Shown: positions 1 to 6,432 of the stretch, in pieces
Layout: each line of letters begins with the position of its first letter
Numbering within the stretch: position 1 is the first letter of the stretch
Source of the DNA: CAMQVM01 sp044433405
Lineage (GTDB): Bacteria > Bacteroidota > Bacteroidia > Bacteroidales > Rikenellaceae
Assembly (NCBI GenBank): GCA_044433405.1
Contig: JAWXTQ010000068.1
Span: 1-10,737 of the forward strand
Reading direction: 5' to 3'
DNA length: 10,737 nucleotides
Position numbers and translations under genes: made by a program
Notes under the pieces: model-generated
The model's database searches: none
What the model was told of the DNA's origin: nothing
What the model saw: only the letters and a program-made list of their open reading frames with translations

Positions 1-178
1 CACAAACCTCTCTCAATCTGCCCATACCTCCACCAAATGGTGCTGAGATGGTTGCTAATAAATCGTTGTCAACATCTAAAAAGTCGCTATAAGCCATCAC
101 GACAGATTGGCTACAGTTATATCCTTTGGTGAATAGCTCCATAGCCTTAGTTGCTCTCTCTTCAATATTTACTAGCAT
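1..178 (-). CDS. C_GCAxxG_C_C family protein, 5' part only
   Basis: The first 59 codons of a gene that runs off the left edge. The visible protein begins MLVNIEERATKAMELF and contains GYNCSQSVVMAY (about residues 19-30) and APFGGGMGRLREVC (about 46-59). These match the first Cys element and the Gly-rich segment plus second Cys of the C_GCAxxG_C_C family, named for its spaced cysteines. Members are small, probably cytosolic proteins proposed to bind metal or take part in redox chemistry; no precise reaction is established. The start at 178 is the only ATG in frame ahead of the conserved block, and it lies about 40 bases below a Bacteroidota -7 element. The remaining cysteines and the C-terminus lie outside the window, so completeness cannot be judged. 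It appears to be transcribed separately from the gene ending at 274. Confidence 0.82.
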   Translation of the reverse strand, partial: MLVNIEERATKAMELFTKGYNCSQSVVMAYSDFLDVDNDLLATISAPFGGGMGRLREVC

Positions 179-220
179 AGTTTACTTAAAATTATCGTTT
201 CTTTGCAATTTTATTTGATG

Positions 221-228
221 CAAAAGTA
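221..228 (-). promoter_or_regulatory. Bacteroidota -7 promoter element for the C_GCAxxG_C_C gene
   Basis: On the minus strand the bases read TACTTTTG, matching the TAnnTTTG -7 consensus of the Bacteroidota primary sigma factor. It lies 42 bases ahead of the start codon at 178, leaving a 5' leader of roughly 35 bases. I see no clear TTTG -33 box at the usual 19-21 base spacing, so this is a half-match. Confidence 0.45.
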
Positions 229-273
229 GTTATTTTTTTCGATATTTAATAATTGAAGTTAATGCTGCCTAAT

Positions 274-1449
274 TTAAAATTCAATTTGGTCATACGCGCT
301 CTTCATTCTATCGAGGATAGTTTTGAGCTGTTTTTTAGTTGTGCCAATATTTAGTCTGATAAATTTCTCTCCCTCTATTCCAAAATCCAAACCTTTGCCT
401 AGCCCAACCTTAGCTTTTTGAACCATAAATTGGCAAAGCTTGTCAGACGACATGCCCAATTTAGTGCAGTCTAACCACATGAGAAATGTAGATTGTGGCT
501 TGTAACACCCTATGTTTGGCATGTTTTGAGTGATATATTCAACAACAAAATTTGCATTCTCTTCAAGGTATATTAATAGGCTATCTAACCACTCATCGCC
601 ATGAGTGTAGGCAGACTCTAGAGCAACAGCACCAAATATATTACCTTGATCAACATGAAGAGTATCGCCACTTTCGCGATATAGTTTCATTGTTTGACTA
701 TTTGGTATAATTGCAACCGAGGTCGATAAACCTGCGATATTAAATGTTTTACTAGGGGCTAATAGGGTAGTGGTTATATCGGCAATCTCTTTTGATATTG
801 CGCCAATATGTGAAAACTCTACTCCTGAGAAGATAATATCGCTATGAATCTCATCCGAAACGATTCTCACTCCATGCTTAATACATAGTTCCCCCATTTT
901 TGTAAGCTCTTCTTTTGTGTAAACCTTGCCAGTAGGGTTGTGAGGACTACATAAAATCAGTAGTTTCGAGCCCTCTAATTTCTTGTCTAAATCTTCAAAA
1001 TCAACATCATAGCCATTACCATTCCAAACAAGAGGGTTGTTTACAATATTTCGTTTGTTTGCGTTTATACATCTTGCAAACGGAGGATACACTGGAGGTT
1101 GAATAACAACATTATCGCCAACCTCAGAGAGTAGCTGTATCATATATGATATGCCACACACAACACCTGGTGAAAATTCAAGCCACTCTTTCTCTACTTT
1201 CCATCCAGATCTTCTCTCCAAGAAATCGATTATTGATTTGTGGTAGCTTTCGCTTCTAAAAGAGTAGCCCAAAACCGAGTGCTCAGCTCTTTTTTTAACG
1301 GCTTCCATTATGAAATCAGGCGTAGCAAAATCGGTGTCAGCAATCCACGCAGGAATAATATCACAACAACCAAAAACAGCATTAAGATTGTCATATTTTT
1401 CGCAGTTTGTACCTCTGCGCTCTATCTCTTTATCAAAATCGTATTTCAT
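274..1449 (-). CDS. MalY/PatB-type PLP-dependent C-S lyase / aminotransferase
   Basis: A 391-residue fold-type I PLP enzyme, full length for the MalY/PatB branch of class I/II aminotransferases. Members act as cystathionine beta-lyases or cysteine desulfhydrases, cleaving a C-S bond to yield pyruvate, ammonia and a thiol, and some also transaminate. Visible landmarks are YPPF (121-124, the Tyr that contacts PLP), SPHNPTG (168-174), SDEIH (198-202, with the Asp that binds the pyridine nitrogen), APSKTFNIAG (231-240, Lys234 as the Schiff-base lysine) and the C-terminal FIRLNIG, where Arg365 should bind the substrate carboxylate. There is no signal peptide, so it is cytosolic. It is probably monocistronic: a strong promoter lies directly upstream and the next gene has its own -7 element. 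The family call is firm; lyase versus aminotransferase cannot be decided from sequence alone. Confidence 0.93.
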   Translation of the reverse strand: MKYDFDKEIERRGTNCEKYDNLNAVFGCCDIIPAWIADTDFATPDFIMEAVKKRAEHSVLGYSFRSESYHKSIIDFLERRSGWKVEKEWLEFSPGVVCGISYMIQLLSEVGDNVVIQPPVYPPFARCINANKRNIVNNPLVWNGNGYDVDFEDLDKKLEGSKLLILCSPHNPTGKVYTKEELTKMGELCIKHGVRIVSDEIHSDIIFSGVEFSHIGAISKEIADITTTLLAPSKTFNIAGLSTSVAIIPNSQTMKLYRESGDTLHVDQGNIFGAVALESAYTHGDEWLDSLLIYLEENANFVVEYITQNMPNIGCYKPQSTFLMWLDCTKLGMSSDKLCQFMVQKAKVGLGKGLDFGIEGEKFIRLNIGTTKKQLKTILDRMKSAYDQIEF

Positions 1450-1473
1450 GATATCTATTTAAGTAAAACTTAG

Positions 1474-1505
1474 CAAAGGTATAAATAATTCTTTTGCTGA
1501 GCAAA
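1474..1505 (-). promoter_or_regulatory. Complete Bacteroidota promoter of the MalY/PatB gene
   Basis: On the minus strand TTTG (1505-1502) is followed after exactly 20 bases by TACCTTTG (1481-1474). This fits the Bacteroidota consensus TTTG-N19-21-TAnnTTTG in both boxes and in spacing. The start codon at 1449 lies 24 bases beyond the -7 box, which implies a very short leader. The -33 box sits inside a small palindrome, TTTGC-TGA-GCAAA (1493-1505), which could be an operator. Confidence 0.8.
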
Positions 1506-1560
1506 TATCTATCATCGTTTATTACATTTTCAAATGAATCTCTCTTCTCTGTTAATATTA

Positions 1561-1593
1561 GAGGCTATCTTGACCTATAATCAAGATAACCTC
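1561..1593 (-). terminator. 13-bp hairpin, possible terminator or RNA structure
   Basis: Arms 1561-1573 and 1581-1593 flank a 7-base loop. As minus-strand RNA all 13 positions pair, one of them as U-G; as plus-strand RNA the same position is a C-A mismatch. This favours function in a minus-strand transcript. The following bases (TAATATTAAC) form only a weak U-tract. It lies about 40 bases beyond the TAA at 1635, where a terminator of a lost gene would be expected. Confidence 0.45.
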
Positions 1594-1808
1594 TTCTGAG
1601 TTATGTACTCTGTTTTTTTGACTCTTTTGTGATCTTACTCTTGTACTGGGATTACTGGTGCAGCATTTTTTTGCTGCTGTATTTGTACCATAATTTACAA
1701 AAAGATAAGAGGTTCTAAATTCGCAGTTATCGCCATATCAGTAAAACACGCTTTTATAATTAGTGGTAGTAGTATAAGTAGTTTGGAAGATAGCAGAAGT
1801 GGTCGAGG

Positions 1809-1826
1809 TACTACTACTACTACTAG
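1809..1826. repeat. TAC trinucleotide repeat (five units)
   Basis: Five consecutive TAC units followed by TAG on the plus strand; on the minus strand they give the run of Ser codons in the broken frame. A partial inverted counterpart (GTGGTAGTAGTA) lies at 1763-1774. Because the unit is three bases, changes in length would not shift the frame. Confidence 0.6.
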
Positions 1827-1934
1827 TTTTATAACCGAGACAGTAAAATAATGCGATATTATTACTTCCTGATTCTGAGTCATAAGGGGTGTTATATACT
1901 CCAGTTAGAGCAGTTTTATTGCATGTGATAAATA

Positions 1935-1985
1935 AAAAAACAATAGCTATTAACTTCATTATGAAGTTAATAGCTATTGTTTTTT
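1935..1985 (-). terminator. 25-bp perfect terminator hairpin after the kinase/CBM9 unit
   Basis: A perfect inverted repeat (1935-1959 with 1961-1985) centred on base 1960, with A6/T6 at its outer ends. It starts 30 bases beyond the stop codon of the CBM9-like gene. In minus-strand RNA the stem is followed by a U-run, as in an intrinsic terminator. The symmetric A and T tracts would let it also stop plus-strand transcription. The actual loop is probably 3-4 bases. Confidence 0.88.
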
Positions 1986-2014
1986 GCGTTAGAAAGGCGA
2001 AAGTTGCCTGAAAT

Positions 2015-2668
2015 TTACTCGAAATCTATTTGACCGAAAAATTGTGGTACATGGAAGTTCGGAGTTGGCATATCAATCTTATTCCACGATAGGAAATGAG
2101 GCTCGGTTAGGTTATCTCCACATTTGTAGAAATTTGCCTTAGCGTTAACCCCTGATAGAGTCTCTAATTTGTGTGCAAAGAAGGCCTCTTTGGGGATTTT
2201 TAGAGTAAGACTCCACTCGGTGTCTTGAATCTCTTCGAATGGTTCACTTCCGATTGTTGGTGTGCGCTCGATTAGAGCCATGATGCTTTCTGAAGCTGGC
2301 TGTGCATTGTCTCTACTTTGGCGGAAAGATACTAGCCCTTTGCCGATTGACGTAAATTCAAAGTTGTAGTAGCCAGACTCATCAAATTTAATGAAAAACT
2401 CAACGCATGAGTCGGTCCATACCTCACCATGATCTTTGCTAACCTTTGCAAGAGTGTATTTCTCTTTTACATTATAGCGAAGATATAGATTATCGCCATC
2501 ATGGAAAAGTGAGAACTCTACCTCTGGTTTAGCAGGGTAATCCTCTGGCCAGTTAACATTGTCTATTTTAAGAGAAGGCATTTGTGAAAATACCTTCTCT
2601 ATTTGGTCGCTGCTAGTAGGTGTTAAAACCTTAGATGCTATCATGATTGTATTAATTATACTTTTCAA
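2015..2668 (-). CDS. CBM9-like carbohydrate-binding family protein
   Basis: A 217-residue protein that looks like one beta-sandwich domain of the CBM9-like (DOMON-related) type found in many Bacteroidota. Landmarks are LYLRYNVKEKYT (61-72), GEVWTDSCVEFFIKF (81-95), and the C-terminal block NFYKCGDNLTEPHFLSW (179-195) followed by FHVPQFFGQIDF. Related domains bind sugars through aromatic side chains; an enzymatic role is not known. I see no convincing signal peptide, which is unusual for a sugar-binding domain and suggests a cytosolic role beside the kinase. The ATG at 2668 overlaps the kinase gene by 17 bases. A second ATG at 2644 (residue 9), 7 bases after the kinase stop codon, removes an unremarkable octapeptide and is at least as likely. 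It is the second gene of a two-gene operon ending at the 1935-1985 hairpin. Confidence 0.82.
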   Translation of the reverse strand: MKSIINTIMIASKVLTPTSSDQIEKVFSQMPSLKIDNVNWPEDYPAKPEVEFSLFHDGDNLYLRYNVKEKYTLAKVSKDHGEVWTDSCVEFFIKFDESGYYNFEFTSIGKGLVSFRQSRDNAQPASESIMALIERTPTIGSEPFEEIQDTEWSLTLKIPKEAFFAHKLETLSGVNAKANFYKCGDNLTEPHFLSWNKIDMPTPNFHVPQFFGQIDFE

Positions 2669-3746
2669 CCTCTTCTTTAACTATTTTTTCCATCTCTGGC
2701 ATGTTCTCTTCTAAGCTTTGAAGAAGCTTGTATTGAGCATGTGTGCGAACTAGGTTGTGATCAGCATATTTGATTTTGTAGTAAGTGTCGCCATTAATGT
2801 AGTCCATCAAGAAACGAAGAACTTGCTCAAATGTGATAAATTTAGCAGAGAACGCTAGATATTCAATCTCTTTTTCAGTTAAGAAAGCAGCAGCTTCTGA
2901 AAGATATCCTTGTGTGTAACCTCTGAAAAGGTTCATATCAGCTGATACGTTGTCAAGGTTTTTATCATCTTCTGCACCAGTGTTTGAAACGTAGCGAATT
3001 GCATCACCAAAGTCGTTTAGACAAATTGCACTAAGCACTGTGTCAAGGTCAATAACACAAAGCACATTACCCTCTTTGTCGAAAAGTACGTTGTTGATTT
3101 TAGTGTCGTTGTGAGTCACGCGTTTTGGTATAACGCCTTGCTCTACTAAAGTCCAAAAATCTAACATCTCAGCTCTGCGGCTTTCAATCCAAGAAATCTC
3201 AGTTGCAAGATCTTTTACTCTGCCAGCAGCATCGTTTTTGATAGCCTCATCCCATTGGTCATAGCGGAAACGCATGTCGTGGAATCCTGGAAGAATGTTT
3301 GTAAGTTCAACAGTAAAGTCTGAAAGTAATTTTTGGAATTTACCGATACCTTTAGCACCAGCATAAGCTAGTTCTGGGGTATCAGCAGAGTTGTATGCAA
3401 TAGTATCCTCGATAAATGTGCATACTGCCCAAAATTCGCCATCTTCAGTTACGTAGTATAGTTTACCATCTACAGCAGGTGTAATAGTAAGCACCTCGCG
3501 AAGTGGATCACCACCATCAGCAACAACTTTAGCTTTGATGTGTTCTGTTACAAGTTTGATGTTGTTCATCATTGCAGGAACATCAGTGAAGATGTTTTTG
3601 TTTTTGCGCTGCAAAATATAACGTGTACCACCATCAGTGCTCACGATAAATGTGTCGTTAATAAATCCTTCACCTAAAGGTTTAACCTCGTTTACTTTGC
3701 CGTCTAGGGCAAACTGCGATGCTATCGCATTTAAATCGTATGACAT
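2652..3746 (-). CDS. nahK: NahK-like N-acetylhexosamine / hexose 1-kinase (APH fold)
   Basis: A 364-residue member of the aminoglycoside phosphotransferase (APH) fold. It matches the bifidobacterial N-acetylhexosamine 1-kinase NahK (about 359 residues) in length and motifs. NahK uses ATP to phosphorylate GlcNAc, GalNAc and some hexoses at the anomeric carbon, giving sugar 1-phosphates. Visible are the nucleotide-binding start PLGEGFINDTF (23-33), YILQRKN (43-49), the catalytic loop RVTHNDTKINN (209-219, Asp214 as probable catalytic base, Asn219 as metal ligand), the metal-binding CVIDLDTV (230-237) and NDFGDAIRY (244-252). No signal peptide, so cytosolic. It is first in an operon with the CBM9-like gene and just downstream of two glycosidase-like genes, which supports sugar salvage rather than antibiotic resistance. 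Substrate choice among GlcNAc, GalNAc, galactose or glucose is not readable here. Confidence 0.85.
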   Translation of the reverse strand: MSYDLNAIASQFALDGKVNEVKPLGEGFINDTFIVSTDGGTRYILQRKNKNIFTDVPAMMNNIKLVTEHIKAKVVADGGDPLREVLTITPAVDGKLYYVTEDGEFWAVCTFIEDTIAYNSADTPELAYAGAKGIGKFQKLLSDFTVELTNILPGFHDMRFRYDQWDEAIKNDAAGRVKDLATEISWIESRRAEMLDFWTLVEQGVIPKRVTHNDTKINNVLFDKEGNVLCVIDLDTVLSAICLNDFGDAIRYVSNTGAEDDKNLDNVSADMNLFRGYTQGYLSEAAAFLTEKEIEYLAFSAKFITFEQVLRFLMDYINGDTYYKIKYADHNLVRTHAQYKLLQSLEENMPEMEKIVKEEVEKYN

Positions 3747-3797
3747 AGTTCTGTTTTAAATTAACTTAATACTTGTTTGTTTACTCATTATACGATA

Positions 3798-3805
3798 CAA
3801 ATATA
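3798..3805 (-). promoter_or_regulatory. nahK: -7 promoter element for the kinase/CBM9 operon
   Basis: The minus strand reads TATATTTG, a full match to TAnnTTTG, 51 bases ahead of the kinase start codon. No clear TTTG -33 box lies 19-21 bases upstream. The element overlaps an AT-only inverted repeat (3800-3809 with 3817-3826), which could be a regulator site or simply AT-rich sequence. Confidence 0.5.
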
Positions 3806-3855
3806 TTAATTATTTTTTAATATATTGATAAAAAAGATATTTTTTTAGTAAAATT

Positions 3856-3869
3856 ACGTCAAATGACGT
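3856..3869 (-). terminator. Short ACGTC/GACGT hairpin after the GHL10-type gene
   Basis: ACGTC (3856-3860) and GACGT (3865-3869) can form a 5-6 bp stem 9 bases beyond the stop codon of the upstream gene, followed in minus-strand RNA by AATTTTAC. The U-tract is short and the stem weak. It may be a partial terminator or a palindromic protein-binding site ahead of the kinase promoter. Confidence 0.35.
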
Positions 3870-3877
3870 GTTTATAT

Positions 3878-4921
3878 CTATCTTTTACTCTTTATATATC
3901 TTTTTAGCTCATCCTTTTGCTCTTTGCTTAATGAGTCGAAAGTGTAGAATGAAATACCTTCTGCTCCATTTTCGAATGCGGTATCCATTGCTTCAAAGAT
4001 GGAGAAGTCACCATCTCCTTTGTAATCTGGAACATGAATCCCCATATATAGGTGAGCTTTTGAGTACATATCTTCTCGGCACTCTCGTACGCAGTTTGCA
4101 ATCCAATTCAGATCACCGTAATAAAAGCCGTTATAAATCATCGGAAATGCTCTATCTAATTTCCACTCTCCCCAATCTTGATACACCATTTGTCGTGACA
4201 TCTCAGGAGTAGGGAAGGGCGATGCAGTTAGTTCGATGCCTCGTTTTTTGGCAACTTTGCGTAGCTTTTTGACGATATCGTTAACTTTATCCATACGAAA
4301 CTGGTGCCATAGCTCATCGCTGTTAATATCCTCAACTGTGAGTGGGTCGTAGCCGTGTTTCTTGATAAAAGCATTTATCATGTCGGGATGATAGCCGTAA
4401 TCCCACTCAGGAAGTACCTCTGTTTGTACAACATTATAGTTTTTCCATAGTGAGGTTGGAAGTATTGCATCCACATAGCGACAATAGTCTAAGCTTATTC
4501 CTTTTAGACCTTCCACTGAAGCTATGTTGTCAATATGCTCAACAATTGCATCCTGCACACCAGGAATTATTGGATTCAAAAACTTGTAGTAATCAACGTA
4601 CGCTTTTTTATCCTTAATTGATTCTCCTAGCTGGTTATAGTCTAACCATTCGGGATGTTTGTCGGCAATTGTTCCGTTGTTCATTATCCATAGCCACGCA
4701 TGAATCTCGATTCCATGTTGGTTAGCCAGTGGAATCAATCTTTCGTAACCCTCCTTTGATGCGCTAAGCAGTAGTCCAGTTACTCCAACATCTTTTAACT
4801 CCTCGAAGTATGACTCCCAATCTCTGTTCTTGTCATAACCAGACCATGTCCAGAACTTCGGTTGTGCAGCTAACTCTAGAGTGGATAATAGAGCTATTAA
4901 TAGAATAAAAATCTTTTTCAT
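3878..4921 (-). CDS. Exported GHL10-type glycoside hydrolase-like protein
   Basis: A 347-residue protein with a signal peptide (MKKIFILLIALLSTLELAA, cleavage probably before Gln20) and one TIM-barrel domain of the GHL10 / COG1649 type. Landmarks are a strand ending HAWLWIMNNG (74-83), GLKGISLDYCRYVD (138-151, where Asp145 falls at the conserved acidic position of this family), ASPFPTPE (233-240), YQDWGEWKLDRAFPMIYN (247-264) and a C-terminal GAEGISFYTFD (319-329). Proteins of this group are predicted or shown to cleave glycans, in some cases peptidoglycan-related, but the substrate of this one is unknown. It should act in the periplasm or on the surface. It is last in the run that begins with glyS, 30 bases after the DUF4301 gene, and the sugar kinase operon follows. 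There is no added carbohydrate-binding domain, so it is a minimal single-domain version. Confidence 0.82.
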   Translation of the reverse strand: MKKIFILLIALLSTLELAAQPKFWTWSGYDKNRDWESYFEELKDVGVTGLLLSASKEGYERLIPLANQHGIEIHAWLWIMNNGTIADKHPEWLDYNQLGESIKDKKAYVDYYKFLNPIIPGVQDAIVEHIDNIASVEGLKGISLDYCRYVDAILPTSLWKNYNVVQTEVLPEWDYGYHPDMINAFIKKHGYDPLTVEDINSDELWHQFRMDKVNDIVKKLRKVAKKRGIELTASPFPTPEMSRQMVYQDWGEWKLDRAFPMIYNGFYYGDLNWIANCVRECREDMYSKAHLYMGIHVPDYKGDGDFSIFEAMDTAFENGAEGISFYTFDSLSKEQKDELKRYIKSKR

Positions 4922-4951
4922 CTGTTAAATATTGATTGATGCTTGTAGGTT

Positions 4952-6412
4952 TTATGCCTGTTTGTGGAGTGGTTTGATTAGATCAGCCACCTCTTTAACA
5001 GGGTTAAATGTTGAAATTGGAGTCTCTACAAACAGTGTAATCCAATTAGCCATAGCTCCATTCCATAAACCTGGAAGCTCTTGCGCTTTAAGCGCCTTGC
5101 CATCTTTTGATTTTTCAGATATAAATCCGCAGTTGTAGTCTACATATTGGGTTAAATCAAACTTATCCCCCCTATAATCTTTAGTTGAGCAAACAATATC
5201 TACTGGATTAAAGTGTGATGCGGTTTTCATTAGATCTATTTGAGATGGAGAGATTTGAGAGCTTTCAGCAATTTGTAGGCTTTCGACTCCATTTTCTGAG
5301 CTACACCAAAATGGTCCACCTCCTGGCTCACCCTCGTTTTTAACCATGCCAGCAACGCGAATTGGGCGGTTAAGATATCCAATTAGAAACTCTAATTTCA
5401 TGTCAAAACATCTAAATTCAGGCAGTGTTACCCCTAGTTTGTCGCTGATAAATGTAGCTGCGTTATCCATAGCCTCTTCGCTGCCACTCTCTAGCTCTTT
5501 AAGTAGCTCGAATACTCTATTTTGAAGATTTAGCAGTGTTGTTGCTAACACTTTTTTATAGGTGACAGTGTCCTCTATATGGTCACAATGAACTACGTTG
5601 TCAATATTTTTTATAAATATCATATCGGCATCAATGCTGTTTAAGTTCATTATCAGAGCACCATGTCCAGCAGGGCGGAAAAGAAGCGAACCATCCTCGT
5701 TTCTAAAAGGTTCGTTATCCATCGTTACTGCAATAGTGTCGGTTGAAGAGAGTTGGTTAGAGAAGCTAACATCAAATTTGACCCCATATTTAGCCTCTAG
5801 TGATGGTGTTATTTCGTCTACTATCGTTTTGAAGTTATCCTCAAATTCACTAGAAACAGTAAAGTGTAGGTTAACGCTACTGTTTTGGCTTACTCCATAT
5901 AGTGCCCCTTCAATAAGGTGTTCTTGGCATGGAGTGTGGCTTTCTTGTCCATATTTGTGAAATTTAAGCACACCTTTAGGGAGTGCTCCATAATTTAAAC
6001 CCTCTTTAGATATGATTCCGTTTGCTATCTGTTTGGCAGTTGCACCCTCATTAATGCATTTAGCAAGATCTGAATAGAAAGCACACTCTTCGATCTGTTC
6101 GATTAGAGAGTCAAGCCCTTTGTTTGGCTTGTCTTGGTCGACAAATTCATATACAGCTTTAAACATTCTTGTCGCTGCACCCGATGCAGGCACAAATTTA
6201 ACAATTTTCTTGTTGTTGATAAGCGAATCATAGCTCTCTAGCATTTGCTGACACTCTTGCGCTGTGTAGCTAATGATGCCATCACCGCATGAGGCAGCTC
6301 TAACAATTGATAAATAGGGAAAACCTTTTTTGAAGTTCTCGATTTGTTGCTCTACAGTGGCTAGTGTAATGCCGTGAGCCTCTATTTTCTTAATGTCATT
6401 CTCGTTAAACAT
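4952..6412 (-). CDS. DUF4301 family protein, possible sugar nucleotidyltransferase
   Basis: A 486-residue cytosolic protein of the DUF4301 family, which as far as I know has no assigned function. Strong motifs are KFVPASGAATRMFK (72-85), LPKGVLKFHKYG (144-155) followed by CQEHLIEGALYG (162-173), NEPFRNEDGSLLFRPAGHGAL (233-252) and MIFIKNIDNVV (264-274). The first two resemble the Gly-rich x-G-x-x-T-R loop and the Pro-Lys of sugar-1-phosphate nucleotidyltransferases. The last two resemble the PxGHG and (N)xDN elements of UDP-sugar pyrophosphorylases of the UGP/UAP type. I therefore infer, without proof, a GT-A-fold nucleotidyltransferase that would couple a sugar 1-phosphate to a nucleotide. 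The gene lies 20 bases after the GH2 gene and 30 before the GHL10-type gene, and the NahK-like kinase is next downstream. Family assignment is strong; the enzymatic role is inference. Confidence 0.88.
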   Translation of the reverse strand: MFNENDIKKIEAHGITLATVEQQIENFKKGFPYLSIVRAASCGDGIISYTAQECQQMLESYDSLINNKKIVKFVPASGAATRMFKAVYEFVDQDKPNKGLDSLIEQIEECAFYSDLAKCINEGATAKQIANGIISKEGLNYGALPKGVLKFHKYGQESHTPCQEHLIEGALYGVSQNSSVNLHFTVSSEFEDNFKTIVDEITPSLEAKYGVKFDVSFSNQLSSTDTIAVTMDNEPFRNEDGSLLFRPAGHGALIMNLNSIDADMIFIKNIDNVVHCDHIEDTVTYKKVLATTLLNLQNRVFELLKELESGSEEAMDNAATFISDKLGVTLPEFRCFDMKLEFLIGYLNRPIRVAGMVKNEGEPGGGPFWCSSENGVESLQIAESSQISPSQIDLMKTASHFNPVDIVCSTKDYRGDKFDLTQYVDYNCGFISEKSKDGKALKAQELPGLWNGAMANWITLFVETPISTFNPVKEVADLIKPLHKQA

Positions 6413-6432
6413 AATATTGAGTTTTAAGGTTA

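Larger units (their letters stand above)
1558..1959 (-). pseudogene. Possible broken small gene, unknown family
   Basis: One minus-strand frame runs 134 codons from an ATG at 1959 to a TAA at 1558-1560, interrupted only by a TGA at 1738-1740. The first part (73 residues) starts hydrophobic (MKLIAIVFLF) and becomes Ser/Thr-rich (residues 45-67) across a TAC repeat. After the TGA it continues with YGDNCEFRTSYLFVNYGTN. A neighbouring frame ends plausibly in QQQKNAAPVIPVQE with TAA at 1635-1637, just ahead of a hairpin. A decayed gene with one nonsense and one frameshift lesion would explain this. Against it, the ATG and hydrophobic start are encoded by the upstream gene's terminator stem and U-run, I find no promoter, and I recognise no family. 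It may simply be non-coding. Confidence 0.25.

Noticed and set aside
251..286. AATTGAA / TTCAATT inverted repeat as terminator of the MalY/PatB gene
   Set aside because: The arms are only 7 AT-rich base pairs with a 22-base loop, one arm lies inside the coding end, and no U-run follows directly.
1738..1740. In-frame TGA as evidence of recoding (TGA read as Trp or selenocysteine)
   Set aside because: The conserved genes here use TGG for Trp and contain no in-frame TGA. No SECIS-like context or known selenoprotein motif surrounds it. A nonsense change or a non-coding region is simpler, although none of the complete genes here ends in TGA.
1695..1883. Second overlapping minus-strand frame of 62 residues with a Val/Leu-rich stretch
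   Set aside because: The hydrophobic run comes from reading the TAC/TAG repeat in another frame. There is no promoter and no family resemblance.
2652..3746. Aminoglycoside resistance gene
   Set aside because: It shares only the APH fold. Its specific motifs (THNDTKINN, CVIDLDTV, NDFGDAIRY) and its length match NahK, and the neighbours are sugar genes.
3868..4212. Open plus-strand frame of 114 codons opposite the GHL10-type gene
   Set aside because: Antisense to conserved motifs of the real gene; composition looks like a complement shadow.
5598..5960. Open plus-strand frame of 120 codons opposite the DUF4301 gene
   Set aside because: It lies wholly antisense to a strongly conserved coding region, has no promoter, and its translation shows no recognisable domain.
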